Shown here: positions 10,114 to 20,678 of the stretch, piece after piece | How positions within the stretch are numbered: the first letter of the stretch is position 1 | Layout: every line of letters starts with the position of its first letter | Made by a program: the position numbers and the translations under genes | Source: Tenacibaculum sp. SG-28 | GTDB taxonomy: Bacteria > Bacteroidota > Bacteroidia > Flavobacteriales > Flavobacteriaceae | Length of the DNA: 64,000 bases | Direction of reading: 5' to 3' | Assembly (NCBI RefSeq): GCF_002954385.1 | Contig: NZ_MQVY01000002.1 | Span: 632,355-696,354 of the forward strand | Notes under the pieces: generated by a model | Told to the model about the DNA's origin: nothing | Databases searched by the model: none | The model's input: the letters and a program-made list of their open reading frames with translations, nothing else

Positions 10114-10905
10114 ATGAAGTATTTTAAAATCCCTTTTTTAGTTCTTTGGAGATGTTGGTTTTACCTTTTAATGTTCGGAACCATACTTCTTATGTTACCA
10201 TTTTTATTCCTTTTTACAGCTAGTGAACGCTATTATTCTTCATTTTGGAAAATGATGAGAGCCTGGTCTTTTGTTTTAATTTACGGGATGGGTTTTCGAC
10301 TTAAGATCGAAAGACAGCAAACTATTGACGCAAATAAGAGTTATATGTTTATCGCGAATCATGCTTCCCTTATTGATCCTTGGGTAATGATTGCGATGAG
10401 TAAAAATCCTATTGTTTTTGTTGGGAAGAAAGAGCTCGTAAAATTACCCGTCTTTGGATTTTTATAAAAAGTTGTCATAATGGTAGATCGCGACTCTAGT
10501 AAAAGTAGAAAACGAGTATATGAAATGGCTAAAAAAAGACTTCGAAATGGAGTTAGTGTGGGAATATTTCCCGAAGGTTTGGTGCCTACTGAAAATGTAA
10601 TCCTATCGAACTTTAAAAACGGAGCATTTAGTCTGGCTATTGAACATCAAATTCCGATAGTGCCGCAAATCTATTTCGACTGTAAGCGCTTTTTTTCTTG
10701 GGATATTTTTAAAGGAGGTCCGGGTGTTTTAAGAGTGAAACAATGTAGTTTTTTACCAACAGAAACGTATGTTTTACACCAAAAAAAGGAGCTAAAAGAA
10801 AAGGCATTTCGCATTGTTTTAAACGAATTGTGCAACGATGCGAAATACATGAAAGACACCAACAGAAAAAATAACGCAAAGGAGTTTACCTCTTTTCTCA
10901 GTTAG
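10114..10905 (+). CDS. 1-acyl-glycerol-3-phosphate acyltransferase family protein, in-frame TAA at 10465
   Basis: Second PlsC-type acyltransferase of the window. Hydrophobic N terminus, then NHASLID (HX4D) before the break and FPEGLVP after it. Unlike the other broken genes, both halves are in the same frame, split by TAA at 10465-10467 in GFL-stop-KVVIMVDR. Relatives read like GFFYKRxxxxVDR, one residue longer, so the site is best explained by loss of about three bases from the adjacent T5 and A5 runs, which would delete one codon and create the stop. A true nonsense mutation cannot be excluded. Repaired, the protein has about 264 residues, normal for the family. Confidence 0.8.
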
Positions 10906-10914
10906 TTTTGTTTT

Positions 10915-11385
10915 TTACCACTGCTTAAACGGTCTTTTACTTAAATTAGAATTGTAATATTTAGAAATGCCGGTAACCTCGACACCTAACCAAGACGGTC
11001 TTAGGAATTTCTCATTTTCCTCGGAAAGTTCTACTTCCGCAACAATGAGGTCTTCATTGTCCCCCAAAAAAACATCAATTTCATAGGTGTGTTCACCAAT
11101 ACAAACGAGATACCTTTCTTTTTCAATAACGCCTTCCTCACATAAATCTAGTAAGCGTAATGCTTCTTTTACAGGAATCTTTTGCTCCCATTCATATCGA
11201 GATGTTCCACTCGTGTTTGAAGGCCCTTTAATTGTTAAATATCCATCGTTACCATAAACTCTAACGCGAACAATTCTGTTTTTATCCGAGTTTAAAAAGC
11301 CTTGTTTTATGTGTTTTTTTTGATACGCATCTGCTTTAAAGCTAGTAGATGTAACTAAAAATTTTCGTTCTATTTCTATTCCCAT
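10915..11385 (-). CDS. CYTH domain-containing protein (triphosphate tunnel enzyme family)
   Basis: A 156-residue single-domain CYTH protein with the family's N-terminal metal-binding EIERK motif (residues 4-8) and alternating charged residues along the beta barrel (VRVRVYG, YLTIKG, YEWEQKIP, VAEVELSEE). CYTH enzymes act on organic or inorganic triphosphates with divalent metal; for bacterial short forms like this one the best supported activity is inorganic triphosphatase, but the substrate cannot be read here. Transcribed divergently from porZ and convergent with the acyltransferase. Confidence 0.88.
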   Translation of the reverse strand: MGIEIERKFLVTSTSFKADAYQKKHIKQGFLNSDKNRIVRVRVYGNDGYLTIKGPSNTSGTSRYEWEQKIPVKEALRLLDLCEEGVIEKERYLVCIGEHTYEIDVFLGDNEDLIVAEVELSEENEKFLRPSWLGVEVTGISKYYNSNLSKRPFKQW

Positions 11386-11448
11386 ACCGATATCAATTAT
11401 GTACGAATGTACTATTTATAACGTTAATAATAATATCTTTGTTACTAT

Positions 11449-13780
11449 ATGAAAAAAGTTGTTGTTATTTTTCTTTTATGCTTCTGTTGTAAGCTCGCTG
11501 CCCAAACAGATTACAGTGATCGTTGGGAAGATTTATTTGCCTACACGAATGTGAAGGATTTTTTTGTAGCAGGAGATCTTCTGTATGCGGTCACAGACAA
11601 TGCAGTTTTTTTATACAACAAAGACACAGAGGTAACTACAAAACTATCCTCAGTACAAGGTTTGTCTGGAGGAGAAACCTCTGCAATTTATTACAGCAGT
11701 GCCTTTAACACATTGGTTATTGGGTATGAAAATGGTCTTTTAGAGATTGTTTCCGCGAACGGAGAAATAACCACCTCCCCAGAAATCACGAATTTTAACC
11801 AACCAGGAGAAAAGAGAATCAATCACATTTACGAATACAATGATAAACTATTTATTGCTACCTCCTTCGCAATTGTTGTTTACGACTTGAAAGCGTTAGA
11901 GTTTGGAGATACCTATTTTATAGGACCAGGATCTAGTGATGAAAATATACACATGATTACGGTGTTCAATTCAACTATTTATGCTGCATCTGATACCGGT
12001 ATTTACACTGCTAATGCAAACAACCCTAATTTAATTGACTTTAATAGCTGGACCAACATCTCCCCTGAAAACTATACGGCTATTACGGTATTTAACGATG
12101 GCGTCTATGCAGCAAGAGCAAATACATTAGTCACAGTAAGGGGTAACTCGGTAGTCACCGAAAGGAATTTTAGTTCGGGTATTACAGGACTTAAAAGTTC
12201 AACAAGTAGCCTGGCGGTTGCATTTTCCAATGCTGCAGTGTTTCTTGGGAACAACTTACAAGAAATTGCGCAAGTGAATCCGAATGTGAAATTTGATTTT
12301 AATGTAAATCAGGCATATGAAGAAAATTCTTTAATTTTTATAGCTACCAAACGCTACGGAGTTTTAAAAACGCAAACCACTGCGACCACGGTATTTACAG
12401 AAATACACCCGCAAGCCTTTGCGCAACGATATTTTTGCAATGGATGTACACAACGATAATTTGTGGGTAGTATATGGTGGCTATGATGCTACTTATACAC
12501 CTTTACAAAAAAGAGAGGGGTATTCTTATTACAATGGTAAAGACTGGAATAATTCCCCATTCAATGCGCAGCAGCCATTTGGAGATTTAACCTATGTTAC
12601 TATCGATAAAACCAAAGAGAATAGCGTTTATATTAGTTCTTTTGGAGACATTTCCGGACCAGAAATAAATACGCCTCTAACAGGTGGTTTACTGTATCTT
12701 GAGAACAATGAACCCCAACGATTTTACAACCAAAGCAATAGTCCATTACAAGATATTGTTAGCGACATACCAAATAGAGTAACGATTAGAGTTAGTGGAA
12801 CTGCATTGGATGCTAGCGGAAATTTATGGGTAACCAATATTGGTGTTTCAAGCCGACTTAAGAAATTATCCCAAACTGGTACTTGGACAAACTTTGATAT
12901 CCAATCTATTGTTAATGTTAGTGATAGATTTGGTATGAATGAAGTGGCTATCGATAGAGCAAATACCGTATGGATAGGAACAAGAAGAAACGGGGTGTAT
13001 GCCTATAATGAGAATGGAGATCGAAAGAAGGCTTTTACTACAGAACCTACCAAAGGGAGTTTGCCAAATTTAAACGTTAGAACCGTTGCTGTAGATAGAA
13101 CTAATCGTTTGTGGATGGGAACTTTAACGGGTTTAGTGGTCTATTCGAATCCTTTAGGGATATTTGATACTGATATTTTTGATGCAGCTCCCGTAATTAT
13201 TTTAGACGACGGTGTTCCAAAAAAATTATTAGGAGATCAAACTATTAACACTATAGAAATTGATGGCGCAGATAACAAATGGTTTGGTTCGGAAACAGGA
13301 GGCGTTTTATATACCAATCCCTCAGGAAGTACTACTTTAGCAAATTTTAACAAGGATAATTCTCCTTTACCTTCCAATAAGATTATTAAAATAAAAGCCG
13401 ATGAAGTTACCGGAAAAGTATACTTTGCAACAAACAGAGGGATGGTGGTATACGATAGTAAAGTAGCACCATTTGGCGATGAATTAGGAGAGGTCTATGC
13501 CTATCCAAATCCGGTTTTAAAAACGCACCAAGAGGTTGTTATTCGGGGAAGGAATGGAAAGAATATTCCCAAAGGAACCAATGTAAAAATACTAGACACC
13601 TCTGGGAATCTCGTGTACGAAACTAATGTGGTAGAAGGCCAACAATTAGGAGGTGGAAAAGTAACCTGGAACAAACATAATTTAGCGGGTGTGAAAGTTG
13701 CCTCTGGCATCTATATCGTTTTGCTATCTTCTGAAGATAATGCACAAACTTCTTCTACCAAAATAGCAATTGTAAACTAA
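11449..13780 (+). CDS. porZ: PorZ-like two-domain beta-propeller protein with T9SS sorting domain, frame broken near 12412
   Basis: Type IX secretion attachment-complex protein. It has a signal peptide (first about 18 residues, CKLAAQ), repeated propeller blades (for example LYAVTDNAVFLYN, VWIGTRRNGVYAY, LWMGTLTGLVVY) and a C-terminal sorting domain (YPNPVLK to GIYIVLL). Two frames abut: the first ends after EIHPQAF, the second resumes with PLRNDIFAMDV. Expected family text EIHPxGPLRN needs two extra bases (one G, one C) at 12409-12415; one inserted base is the alternative. Repaired length about 777 residues agrees with P. gingivalis PorZ. The stop overlaps the recO start (TAATG). Confidence 0.8.
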
Positions 13781-14501
13781 TGGCAATAGTAACTACAAAA
13801 GCCCTTGTTTTTAATGCTATAAAATACAGTGACTCTAGTTTAATTGTAAAATGTTTCACCTTCGAAGATGGATTGCGGTCGTATTTAATTCGCGGAATTT
13901 TAAAATCTAAAAAGGGAAATTAAAAACAGCCTATTTTCAGCCTTTAAATCAATTGGAGCTTGTAGTAAATCACAGAAATACTACTACTCTAAATTCTATT
14001 CGAGAAGCACGCATTAGCCATCCCTATAATACGATTCACACTTCCATTACCAAACAATCCATACTTTTATTTTTGTCTGAAGTATTATCGAGTATTATTC
14101 AAGAGGAAGAACAAAATCAATCGTTGTACACCTATCTTGAAACCGCTTTAATATGGTTAGATACGCATGATGAAAATGCGAACTTCCATTTGGTTTTTTT
14201 ACTTAATTTGACGCGCTTTTTGGGATTTTATCCCGATACATCCAATAGTGACTATGCAGCGTTCAATTTAATGGAAGGAAGCTTTACCAATAGTACCTAT
14301 GACAAACTAATTTTAAAAAATGAAAAATTAATTTTGTTTAAACGTGTGTTAGGCATAAATTTTGATGCATTAAATCAAGTTTTTTTTAGTAAAAAAGAAA
14401 GACAAATAGTTCTCCGAATAATAATTGATTATTTTGAATTACATTTGGAAGGCTTTAGAAAACCAAAATCTTTAGATATTTTAGAAACTGTGTTCCGTTA
14501 A
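13780..14501 (+). CDS. recO: DNA repair protein RecO, frame broken at about 13909-13913
   Basis: RecO anneals ssDNA and helps RecR load RecA in gap repair. The ATG at 13780 overlaps the porZ stop by one base. The first 47 codons (MAIVTTKALVFNAIKYSD ... KSKKGN) run into TAA at 13921; inserting one A in the AAAAA run before GGG gives KKGKLKTAYFQPLNQLEL and joins the open frame to 14501, about 240 residues in total, the usual RecO size. The N-terminal OB fold and the helical C-terminal half are both recognisable. One-base loss in a homopolymer makes a sequence error the likely cause. Confidence 0.85.
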
Positions 14502-14503
14502 TT

Positions 14504-16987
14504 ATGAAACGAGTATTTGTAATAGTATTTTTTACCATAATATCTCCTGTGTTTTCGCAAGCAATTAAAGTTATGGATGCGGAGACAGGAAAACCTGTAG
14601 AAGCTGTTGCGGTGTTTAATAAGGAGAAGTCAATTTCCGCCATTAGTAATGAGAATGGAATAGTGGATATCAGTACATTTCAAACTGATGAGCTGCTAAT
14701 TTTTTCTCACGTTGCCTATGCAGAGTTCCAAACTAAAAAGAAGACCATACAAGTAAATAACGGTAAAGTATTCCTCTCAAAACAATCGGAGCAATTAGAT
14801 GAGGTTGTTTTATCGATGTTTAAAAATAAAGAAAAAACCAATAGAATTGCCGAGCAAATTGCAGTAGTAAATAGTAAAGAGATCGTTAGAATATCGCCAC
14901 AAACTTCTGCCGATTTATTAGCAAATATTCCTGGGATTAAGGTTCAAAAATCTCAATTTGGAGGAGGTAGCCCTGTTTTAAGGGGTATGGAAAGTAACCG
15001 TGTTTTACTAGTGGTGGATGGTGTTAGAATGAACAATGCCATATATAGAAAAGGACATTTACAAAATTCAATTACAGTATCTCCTAATATTTTAGATAGA
15101 ACTGAAGTTGTTTTTGGTCCGTCTTCTGTCGTATACGGGTCAGATGCATTAGGAGGGGTAATTCATTACTATACTAAAACGCCAAAAATATCCGAAAATA
15201 ACCAAGTAAAAACTTCTTTATTTTCAAGGTACAGTACTGTAAATGGTGAAATGACTAACGTGATTTCTGCCGAATTACAATTTAAAAAATGGGCTTCATT
15301 TACTAGTGTCTCCTATAGTGATTACGGTGATTTAAAAATGGGAAAAAACCGAGTTCACAATTTTTCAGATTGGGGAAAAGTTCCCTTTTACAGTGATAAC
15401 ATGTATGGTAATTATGAAGAATTTCCCACGCCAAATTCCAATCCAAATATCCAACGAAATACTGGTTTTACGCAAACAGATATCTTACAAAAATTTTATA
15501 TTCCTTTAGCAAAACAGACCGATTTAAAGTTAAATATACAATATTCAACCTCCTCTGATGTTCCTCGTTTCGATAGACTTACGGAGTTAAAAGACGGCAC
15601 ATTAAAGTTTGCAGAATGGTATTATGGGCCACAAGAACGTTTCTTACTATCGCCACAATTAGAAATTAAACCAAAGAAAAAATGGATTTCTAGCGGAGTT
15701 CTTACATTTGCTTATCAAAAGATTAAGGAAAGTAGAATCCAAAGAAAATTTGGAAGTTTAGATAGATCGTACCGAAATGAATCTGTAGATGTGTATAATT
15801 TTAACGGAGATTTCACTGTTTCTTTGGCCAAAAGACGCGATTTAAATTACGGTTTTGAAGTAGCCTATAATAAGGTTGGTTCTGATGCGATTGGTAAAAC
15901 ACTTCGCATTACAGACAATGAAATAGACGGATTTAGTGGAGATTTTCCGGTACAAACAAGATATGCCGATGGAGGTAGTACGTATTTAAGTTCTGCGTTA
16001 TACGTTGATTATCGTCAGGATATTAGTACAAAATCTACCTTAAAAACAGGAGTTCGATTAACCAATACTCATTTAACTGCAAAATGGATAGACGAGCAAT
16101 TTATAGTACTACCCGATAATGATATTAGTCTTAACAATACCGCACTAACAGCTACTGTTGGCTACGTATACAAACCTGGTAATAGTTGGCAATTAAATAG
16201 CGTTTTATCCTCAGGATTTCGATCTCCAAATATTGATGATGTTGGAAAGATTAGAGAAAAAAATGGAGATGTTACCGTTCCAAATGTTGCGTTAAAACCA
16301 GAGCATGCCTACAATGCTGAAATTGGAATTCAAAAATACATTAACGACAGAAAATTTCGAATCGGTGCCAATGTTTATTATACGCTTTTAGATAGTTACA
16401 TTTACAGAACACCTTTTGATATAGCAACTAATACAGAGGCCTCTGGTAAAGGAAGTGAAATACTTTACGATAATGAAATTGGAAACACCGTTGCTAATGT
16501 TAATAAAGGACTAGCATACATTACAGGATTTACCTTAAGCTATCAAGGGAAGCTCCATCGAAAATGGAATACAATAGGTTCTATTACGTACACAAAAGGG
16601 AAAAGTTTTGATTTAAACGAACCGATGTCTTCTATTCCTCCGCTATTTGGAAATTTTGAAATTAATTATTCCGATGGAAAGTTTGAAGGGGGGATAAATT
16701 TAGTTTTTAATGCTAAGAAAGACATTGCCAACTACAACCTAACAGAAGGCATTGACAACCAACAACAAACGCCTGTAATAGATGAAAATGCTACCGAGGA
16801 TATTAATAAGTATTACGGTTCTCCGAGTTGGACGACGATTGGTTTATTTGGAGAATATCAGCTCACTAGTCATATAGAATTACAAGGGAGAATTCAAAAT
16901 ATTTTAGACCAGCACTATAAAGAGTTTGCTTCCGGTATATCTGCTCCAGGAAGAAATTTTTCGCTAGCTTTGTATGTAAATCTTTAA
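14504..16987 (+). CDS. TonB-dependent outer-membrane receptor, haem/haemoglobin type
   Basis: Outer-membrane importer driven by TonB. The 827-residue protein has a signal peptide (1-19, ending in VFSQ), a carboxypeptidase-like regulatory domain (about 20-95), a plug domain (about 115-225) and a 22-strand barrel ending in an aromatic C terminus (LALYVNL). The plug text (RGMESNRVLLVVDGVRMNNA, YRKGHLQN, VVFGPSSVVYGSDALGG) is characteristic of the haemoglobin/transferrin/lactoferrin receptor branch, suggesting haem or haem-protein uptake; that substrate is inferred. It starts two bases after recO. TonB proteins are encoded at 49.8 and 50.6 kb. Confidence 0.88.
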   Translation: MKRVFVIVFFTIISPVFSQAIKVMDAETGKPVEAVAVFNKEKSISAISNENGIVDISTFQTDELLIFSHVAYAEFQTKKKTIQVNNGKVFLSKQSEQLDEVVLSMFKNKEKTNRIAEQIAVVNSKEIVRISPQTSADLLANIPGIKVQKSQFGGGSPVLRGMESNRVLLVVDGVRMNNAIYRKGHLQNSITVSPNILDRTEVVFGPSSVVYGSDALGGVIHYYTKTPKISENNQVKTSLFSRYSTVNGEMTNVISAELQFKKWASFTSVSYSDYGDLKMGKNRVHNFSDWGKVPFYSDNMYGNYEEFPTPNSNPNIQRNTGFTQTDILQKFYIPLAKQTDLKLNIQYSTSSDVPRFDRLTELKDGTLKFAEWYYGPQERFLLSPQLEIKPKKKWISSGVLTFAYQKIKESRIQRKFGSLDRSYRNESVDVYNFNGDFTVSLAKRRDLNYGFEVAYNKVGSDAIGKTLRITDNEIDGFSGDFPVQTRYADGGSTYLSSALYVDYRQDISTKSTLKTGVRLTNTHLTAKWIDEQFIVLPDNDISLNNTALTATVGYVYKPGNSWQLNSVLSSGFRSPNIDDVGKIREKNGDVTVPNVALKPEHAYNAEIGIQKYINDRKFRIGANVYYTLLDSYIYRTPFDIATNTEASGKGSEILYDNEIGNTVANVNKGLAYITGFTLSYQGKLHRKWNTIGSITYTKGKSFDLNEPMSSIPPLFGNFEINYSDGKFEGGINLVFNAKKDIANYNLTEGIDNQQQTPVIDENATEDINKYYGSPSWTTIGLFGEYQLTSHIELQGRIQNILDQHYKEFASGISAPGRNFSLALYVNL

Positions 16988-17000
16988 CAAATATCGCATT

Positions 17001-17273
17001 ATGGTTACTTTCTTTAAAATTATTGCATGGCTAGAAGGGATTTCTTATATTTTATTACTGTTTGTAGCTGTACCCATTAAATACCTACAGGGAAATCCAG
17101 AGTATGTGAAGCTTTTAGGAATGCCACACGGTTTGCTATTTGTAGCATATATCATTGTTGCGATAATGCTCAAATACGATCAGGATTGGAACGGCAAAAC
17201 CTTAACGATAGTCTGTCTGCTTTCTTTACTTCCATTTGGTACTTTTTTTATTGGAAAATTTCTTAAAAAGTAG
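17001..17273 (+). CDS. DUF3817 domain-containing membrane protein
   Basis: A 90-residue integral membrane protein with three hydrophobic helices (about 5-25, 42-62, 68-86). The pattern FxxIAWLEGxSYxLLLxxAxPxKY followed by MPHGLLF is the DUF3817 signature. It lies 13 bases after the TonB-dependent receptor gene on the same strand. Function is unknown for the family; there is no other clue in the neighbourhood. Confidence 0.85.
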   Translation: MVTFFKIIAWLEGISYILLLFVAVPIKYLQGNPEYVKLLGMPHGLLFVAYIIVAIMLKYDQDWNGKTLTIVCLLSLLPFGTFFIGKFLKK

Positions 17274-17284
17274 CAAGGAAATAT

Positions 17285-17527
17285 TTAACCACCACTTACA
17301 GGGGGTATCAATGCAACTACGTCATCATTTTCTAAAATAGTAGCACTATTTGCATATACTTCATTTACAGCAACAGCTATAGCGTTAATACGTTTAAATT
17401 TCGGATGCCTTTCGTATAACAAATCCTGCAGGTCTTTTACCGTACTTTTATCTTTTAATTCTAGAACTACACTAGAAGTCTCTAAAATATCTTTTGTTAT
17501 GCCAAATGCTAAAAGTTGAATTTTCAT
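17285..17527 (-). CDS. moaD: MoaD/ThiS-family sulfur carrier, molybdopterin synthase small subunit
   Basis: Eighty-residue beta-grasp protein ending in the double glycine (PPVSGG) that is adenylated and thiocarboxylated in sulfur carriers. The text DVVALIPPVSGG is typical of MoaD rather than ThiS. It would supply sulfur to MoaE, encoded alone at 5852-6274. It has no molybdenum-cofactor genes next to it in this window. MoaD-type assignment rests on the C-terminal motif and length. Confidence 0.85.
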   Translation of the reverse strand: MKIQLLAFGITKDILETSSVVLELKDKSTVKDLQDLLYERHPKFKRINAIAVAVNEVYANSATILENDDVVALIPPVSGG

Positions 17528-17557
17528 TCTATAAATAATGTTTGGAGCGCTACTAAG

Positions 17558-18581
17558 TTACAATATTCTATTGGCAGCTAAAAAGGCTACCATTTTATCT
17601 GGAAAATCGGTAAAAGCCCCGTCTGCTTTTGCTTCCATTAACAGAACTTGAAGCATTTCTTCAAAAGAAGAAAATTCTTCTAATTGATCAGCTCTAAAAG
17701 TATAGGGATGCACTACAAGATTTAATTGATGTGCATCTTCTACTAAGGACGTAAACTCCCATTGTTTGTTTTTTTATGGGCTAGTATTTGTTTGTACCAA
17801 GGTCCAATGCCATCTGCGTACTTTGCATAGTGTTCTAAATGTTCTGTTTCGTCATTAGATTCTATAAGTTGCACTAAGAAAAGATTCGAATGCAACACCT
17901 TGCGTATTCGTTCTAGTTCTTTAGCGTCAAAACACTGAAGAATACACGGATCACTTTTTGCCGTGTACCCGTAATTGGAAAGAATTTCTAGGGTAATTTT
18001 AGCAATATCTTTACCGTGTTTTTGGTGAAAAGCTGGGTTTTTGATTTCCGGATAAATGCCTATTTGTTTTCCAGTACTTCTATTTAATCCCTGAATAAGT
18101 TCAATTTCTTGTTGAAAAGAGTGCAAGGTAAAATAAGCTTTCTCTTTCGGAAATCGCTTTGGATAGAATTGCTTTCCATTTCGAGGATCAAACGTTCCGT
18201 TACCTGTAGTTTTTGTAATTCTTGAAAGGTAAAATCAATCACATAATACCTGCCATTCTCACGTTTTCTTTTCGGAAAAACACGAGCTACATCGGTAACA
18301 TCATCAAGATATATATCGTGTATTACTATGGGTATGTCATCCTTACTTAAAACAAGGTCTTGTTCAATAAAGTTTGGATGCATGGCGTAGGCCATTGCTT
18401 TGGCCTCCATAGTGTGCTCCGGCAAATACCCAGAAGCACCTCTATGTGCAACTACTACTTTTGTATGCATTCGCTTTTTAGATTTTGTACTACAACTATT
18501 TGCTATAAGGCAGAGTAAAACTACTAAAATTATAGATGTATTCAAATTGTAATTACCAACGCTTTTTAACAATAGAGACAT
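17558..18581 (-). CDS. glpQ: glycerophosphodiester phosphodiesterase (lipoprotein), two frame breaks
   Basis: GlpQ-type enzyme hydrolysing glycerophosphodiesters to glycerol-3-phosphate and an alcohol. The N terminus carries a lipobox-like ANSC (C30), then HRGASGYLPEHT and FIEQDLVLSKDDIPIVIHD, the catalytic core. Two single-base losses split it: one T in the coding strand at plus positions 18190-18192 (repair gives VTERFDPRNGKQF) and one in the seven-base T run at 17769-17775 (repair gives HKKNKQWEF). The remaining C terminus runs through VVHPYTFRADQLEEF and DGAFTDFPDK to TAA at 17558-17560. Repaired, about 341 residues, as expected for GlpQ. I treat the gene as intact in reality. Confidence 0.82.
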
Positions 18582-18645
18582 TTTTTATCGTAGGTTTTAA
18601 AATTAAACTGAGGTTACTATTTGTTTAAAGTTACCAAAACAAAAG

Positions 18646-18676
18646 AAAAACCAATCAAATTATTTGATTGGTTTTT
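18646..18676 (-). terminator. terminator downstream of purF
   Basis: A symmetric palindrome of about 15 bp per arm (core CCAATCAA / TTGATTGG) flanked by A-run and T-run lies 30 bases past the purF stop. On the minus strand it has stem plus T-run geometry; because it is symmetric it could also stop plus-strand transcription. Confidence 0.75.
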
Positions 18677-18705
18677 CAAACGAAATGTATAAACGATTAT
18701 TTAAT

Positions 18706-20604
18706 TTAATAGGCTCTTTTATTATTTCCTTCATAGAAATTAATAAAGGCTTGGTTAACCACTCTATGCCCACCATCTGTAGGGTAATCTCCAGTAAAGT
18801 ACCAATCGCCTAGGTTATCAGGACAAGCCTTATGCAGTTCGCTTACTGGCTGGTAAATAACCTCCACCTCTGCTTTAATTTCAGAAGTTTTCAGCATTTC
18901 TGCAATTTTTGCAGAGATTTGTTGGTCTGTAAATGGCGCATAGATTTCTTTAATATAATTTACGATATCCGTATCTATATTGTTTTGTTGTGCTTTACAT
19001 TTTTGATATACGTCGTAAACAATGTGGTACTGGTTGGTTTCTTTTAGAAGCTCTAGGGCAGCTTTGAAAGCGATAAAATCTCCAATTCTTGCCATATCAA
19101 TACCATAGCAGTCAGGATATCTAATTTGAGGAGCAGAAGAAACAATTACAATTTTTTTAGGGTGTAATCGATCTAATATTTTGATAATACTTTTTTTAAG
19201 CGTTGTACCTCTTACGATACTATCGTCAATAATCACCAAATTATCGGTTGGTTTCACCACGCCATAAGTAACATCATAAACATGTGCTACCAAGTCGTCT
19301 CTACTACTGTCGTCAGAGATAAATGTTCGTAATTTAGCATCTTTTATTGCGATTTTTTCAAAACGAGGTCGTTTCGATAAAATTTCAATTACACGTTCTT
19401 TAGAAAGTTTACCATCCCCTGCTAAAATAGCATCTGTTTTTTGCTGGTTTAAAACATCCTCTGCTGCTTCCATCATTCCAAAAAATGAGGTTTCCGCAGT
19501 ATTTGGAATATAGGTAAAAACACTATTTTCAAGATCACTGTTGATAGATTTCAACACCTCTGGAAACACGAATTTACCAAGATTCTTACGTTCTGTATAA
19601 ATAGACGCGTCACTACCCCTTGAAAAATAGATACGTTCAAAAGAGCATGCTTTTTTGGGACGTTGTTCCATAACTGGTTTCATAGAAGTTTCTCCACTCT
19701 TTTTGATAATTAGAGCATGACCGCGTTCAATTTCTTTAATGTTGTCAATCGGAACATTAAACACAGTTTGAATCACTGGACGTTCTGAAGCAACAACGAC
19801 TACTTCCTCGTCTTTATAATAAAATGCTGGTCGAATTGCAGAGGGATCTCTAAGAACAAAAGCATCTCCATGACCAAGCAAACCAGCCATAGCATAACCA
19901 CCATCCCAGTTCCTTGAGGAACGCTGTAATATTCTTTGAATATCGAGATTCTCCTCAATAAACGGTGAAGAATCTTTTTTATTTAATCCTTTATTTTTGG
20001 CCTCTAAATAGGTGTCCGCAACTTCGTCCTCTAAAAAATGACCAATTTTTTCCATTACCGTAACGGTATCGGTAGATTCTTTTGGATGTTGTCCTAAATC
20101 AATTAATTCTTTCATCAATTGACTAGAATTTGTCATGTTGAAATTTCCAGCGACGATTAAACTTTGATGACGCCAATTGCTTTGTCTTAAAAAGGGATGT
20201 ACATTTTCAATACTATTTCCACCATAAGTTCCATATCTAACATGACCTAAAAATAGGTTTCCAATGTAAGGCATGTTTTCTTCTTGCCATTGCACATCAT
20301 CTTTTTTGTCGGGGTTTTCGGCAAAAATAGTGTTTACACGTTGGTTAATTTGTCCAAAAACGTCTTGTATAGGTTGTGCTTTGTTAGAGCGAATTCTACT
20401 AATATATCTAGTTCCAGGCTCTACATTAAATTTTATACTTGCCATTCCAGCACCATCCTGACCTCGGTTGTGCTGTTTTTCCATTAGCAAATACATTTTA
20501 TTAACACCATAAAACGCAGTGCCATATTTTTCTTTGTAATATTCAAGAGGTTTTAACAACCTTACCATGGCAATTCCACATTCATGTTTTAAAGTATCAC
20601 TCAT
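18706..20604 (-). CDS. purF: amidophosphoribosyltransferase, long Bacteroidetes form
   Basis: First committed enzyme of purine synthesis, converting PRPP and glutamine to phosphoribosylamine. N-terminal class II glutamine amidotransferase domain with catalytic C9 (HECGIAM, after a short leader that must be removed), HNRGQDGAG and HVRYGTYG motifs; C-terminal phosphoribosyltransferase domain with the PRPP loop VIIDDSIVRGTT near 447-458. At 632 residues it is about 125 longer than E. coli PurF, which is the form typical of this phylum. Frame intact. A strong terminator follows. The PfkB kinase gene lies just upstream on the same strand but is separated by a terminator. Confidence 0.88.
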   Translation of the reverse strand: MSDTLKHECGIAMVRLLKPLEYYKEKYGTAFYGVNKMYLLMEKQHNRGQDGAGMASIKFNVEPGTRYISRIRSNKAQPIQDVFGQINQRVNTIFAENPDKKDDVQWQEENMPYIGNLFLGHVRYGTYGGNSIENVHPFLRQSNWRHQSLIVAGNFNMTNSSQLMKELIDLGQHPKESTDTVTVMEKIGHFLEDEVADTYLEAKNKGLNKKDSSPFIEENLDIQRILQRSSRNWDGGYAMAGLLGHGDAFVLRDPSAIRPAFYYKDEEVVVVASERPVIQTVFNVPIDNIKEIERGHALIIKKSGETSMKPVMEQRPKKACSFERIYFSRGSDASIYTERKNLGKFVFPEVLKSINSDLENSVFTYIPNTAETSFFGMMEAAEDVLNQQKTDAILAGDGKLSKERVIEILSKRPRFEKIAIKDAKLRTFISDDSSRDDLVAHVYDVTYGVVKPTDNLVIIDDSIVRGTTLKKSIIKILDRLHPKKIVIVSSAPQIRYPDCYGIDMARIGDFIAFKAALELLKETNQYHIVYDVYQKCKAQQNNIDTDIVNYIKEIYAPFTDQQISAKIAEMLKTSEIKAEVEVIYQPVSELHKACPDNLGDWYFTGDYPTDGGHRVVNQAFINFYEGNNKRAY

Positions 20605-20648
20605 TTGTAAAAATCTTTTGTTGTGTTACGTTGTTGTTTTGTTGAAAC

Positions 20649-20678
20649 AAAAAGCCGCAGTAGTACTGCGGCTTTTTT
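20649..20678 (-). terminator. terminator between PfkB kinase and purF
   Basis: Hairpin with stem GCCGCAG / CTGCGGC extended by flanking A and T runs. It overlaps the stop codon of the kinase gene, so on the minus strand it closes the kinase transcript 45 bases before the purF start. The symmetric A/T flanks would also allow termination in the other direction. Confidence 0.8.

Noticed and set aside
10455..10480. Programmed recoding (stop readthrough or frameshifting)
   Set aside because: The breaks occur in many unrelated genes at plain short homopolymers without slippery-site and pseudoknot pattern; error is simpler.
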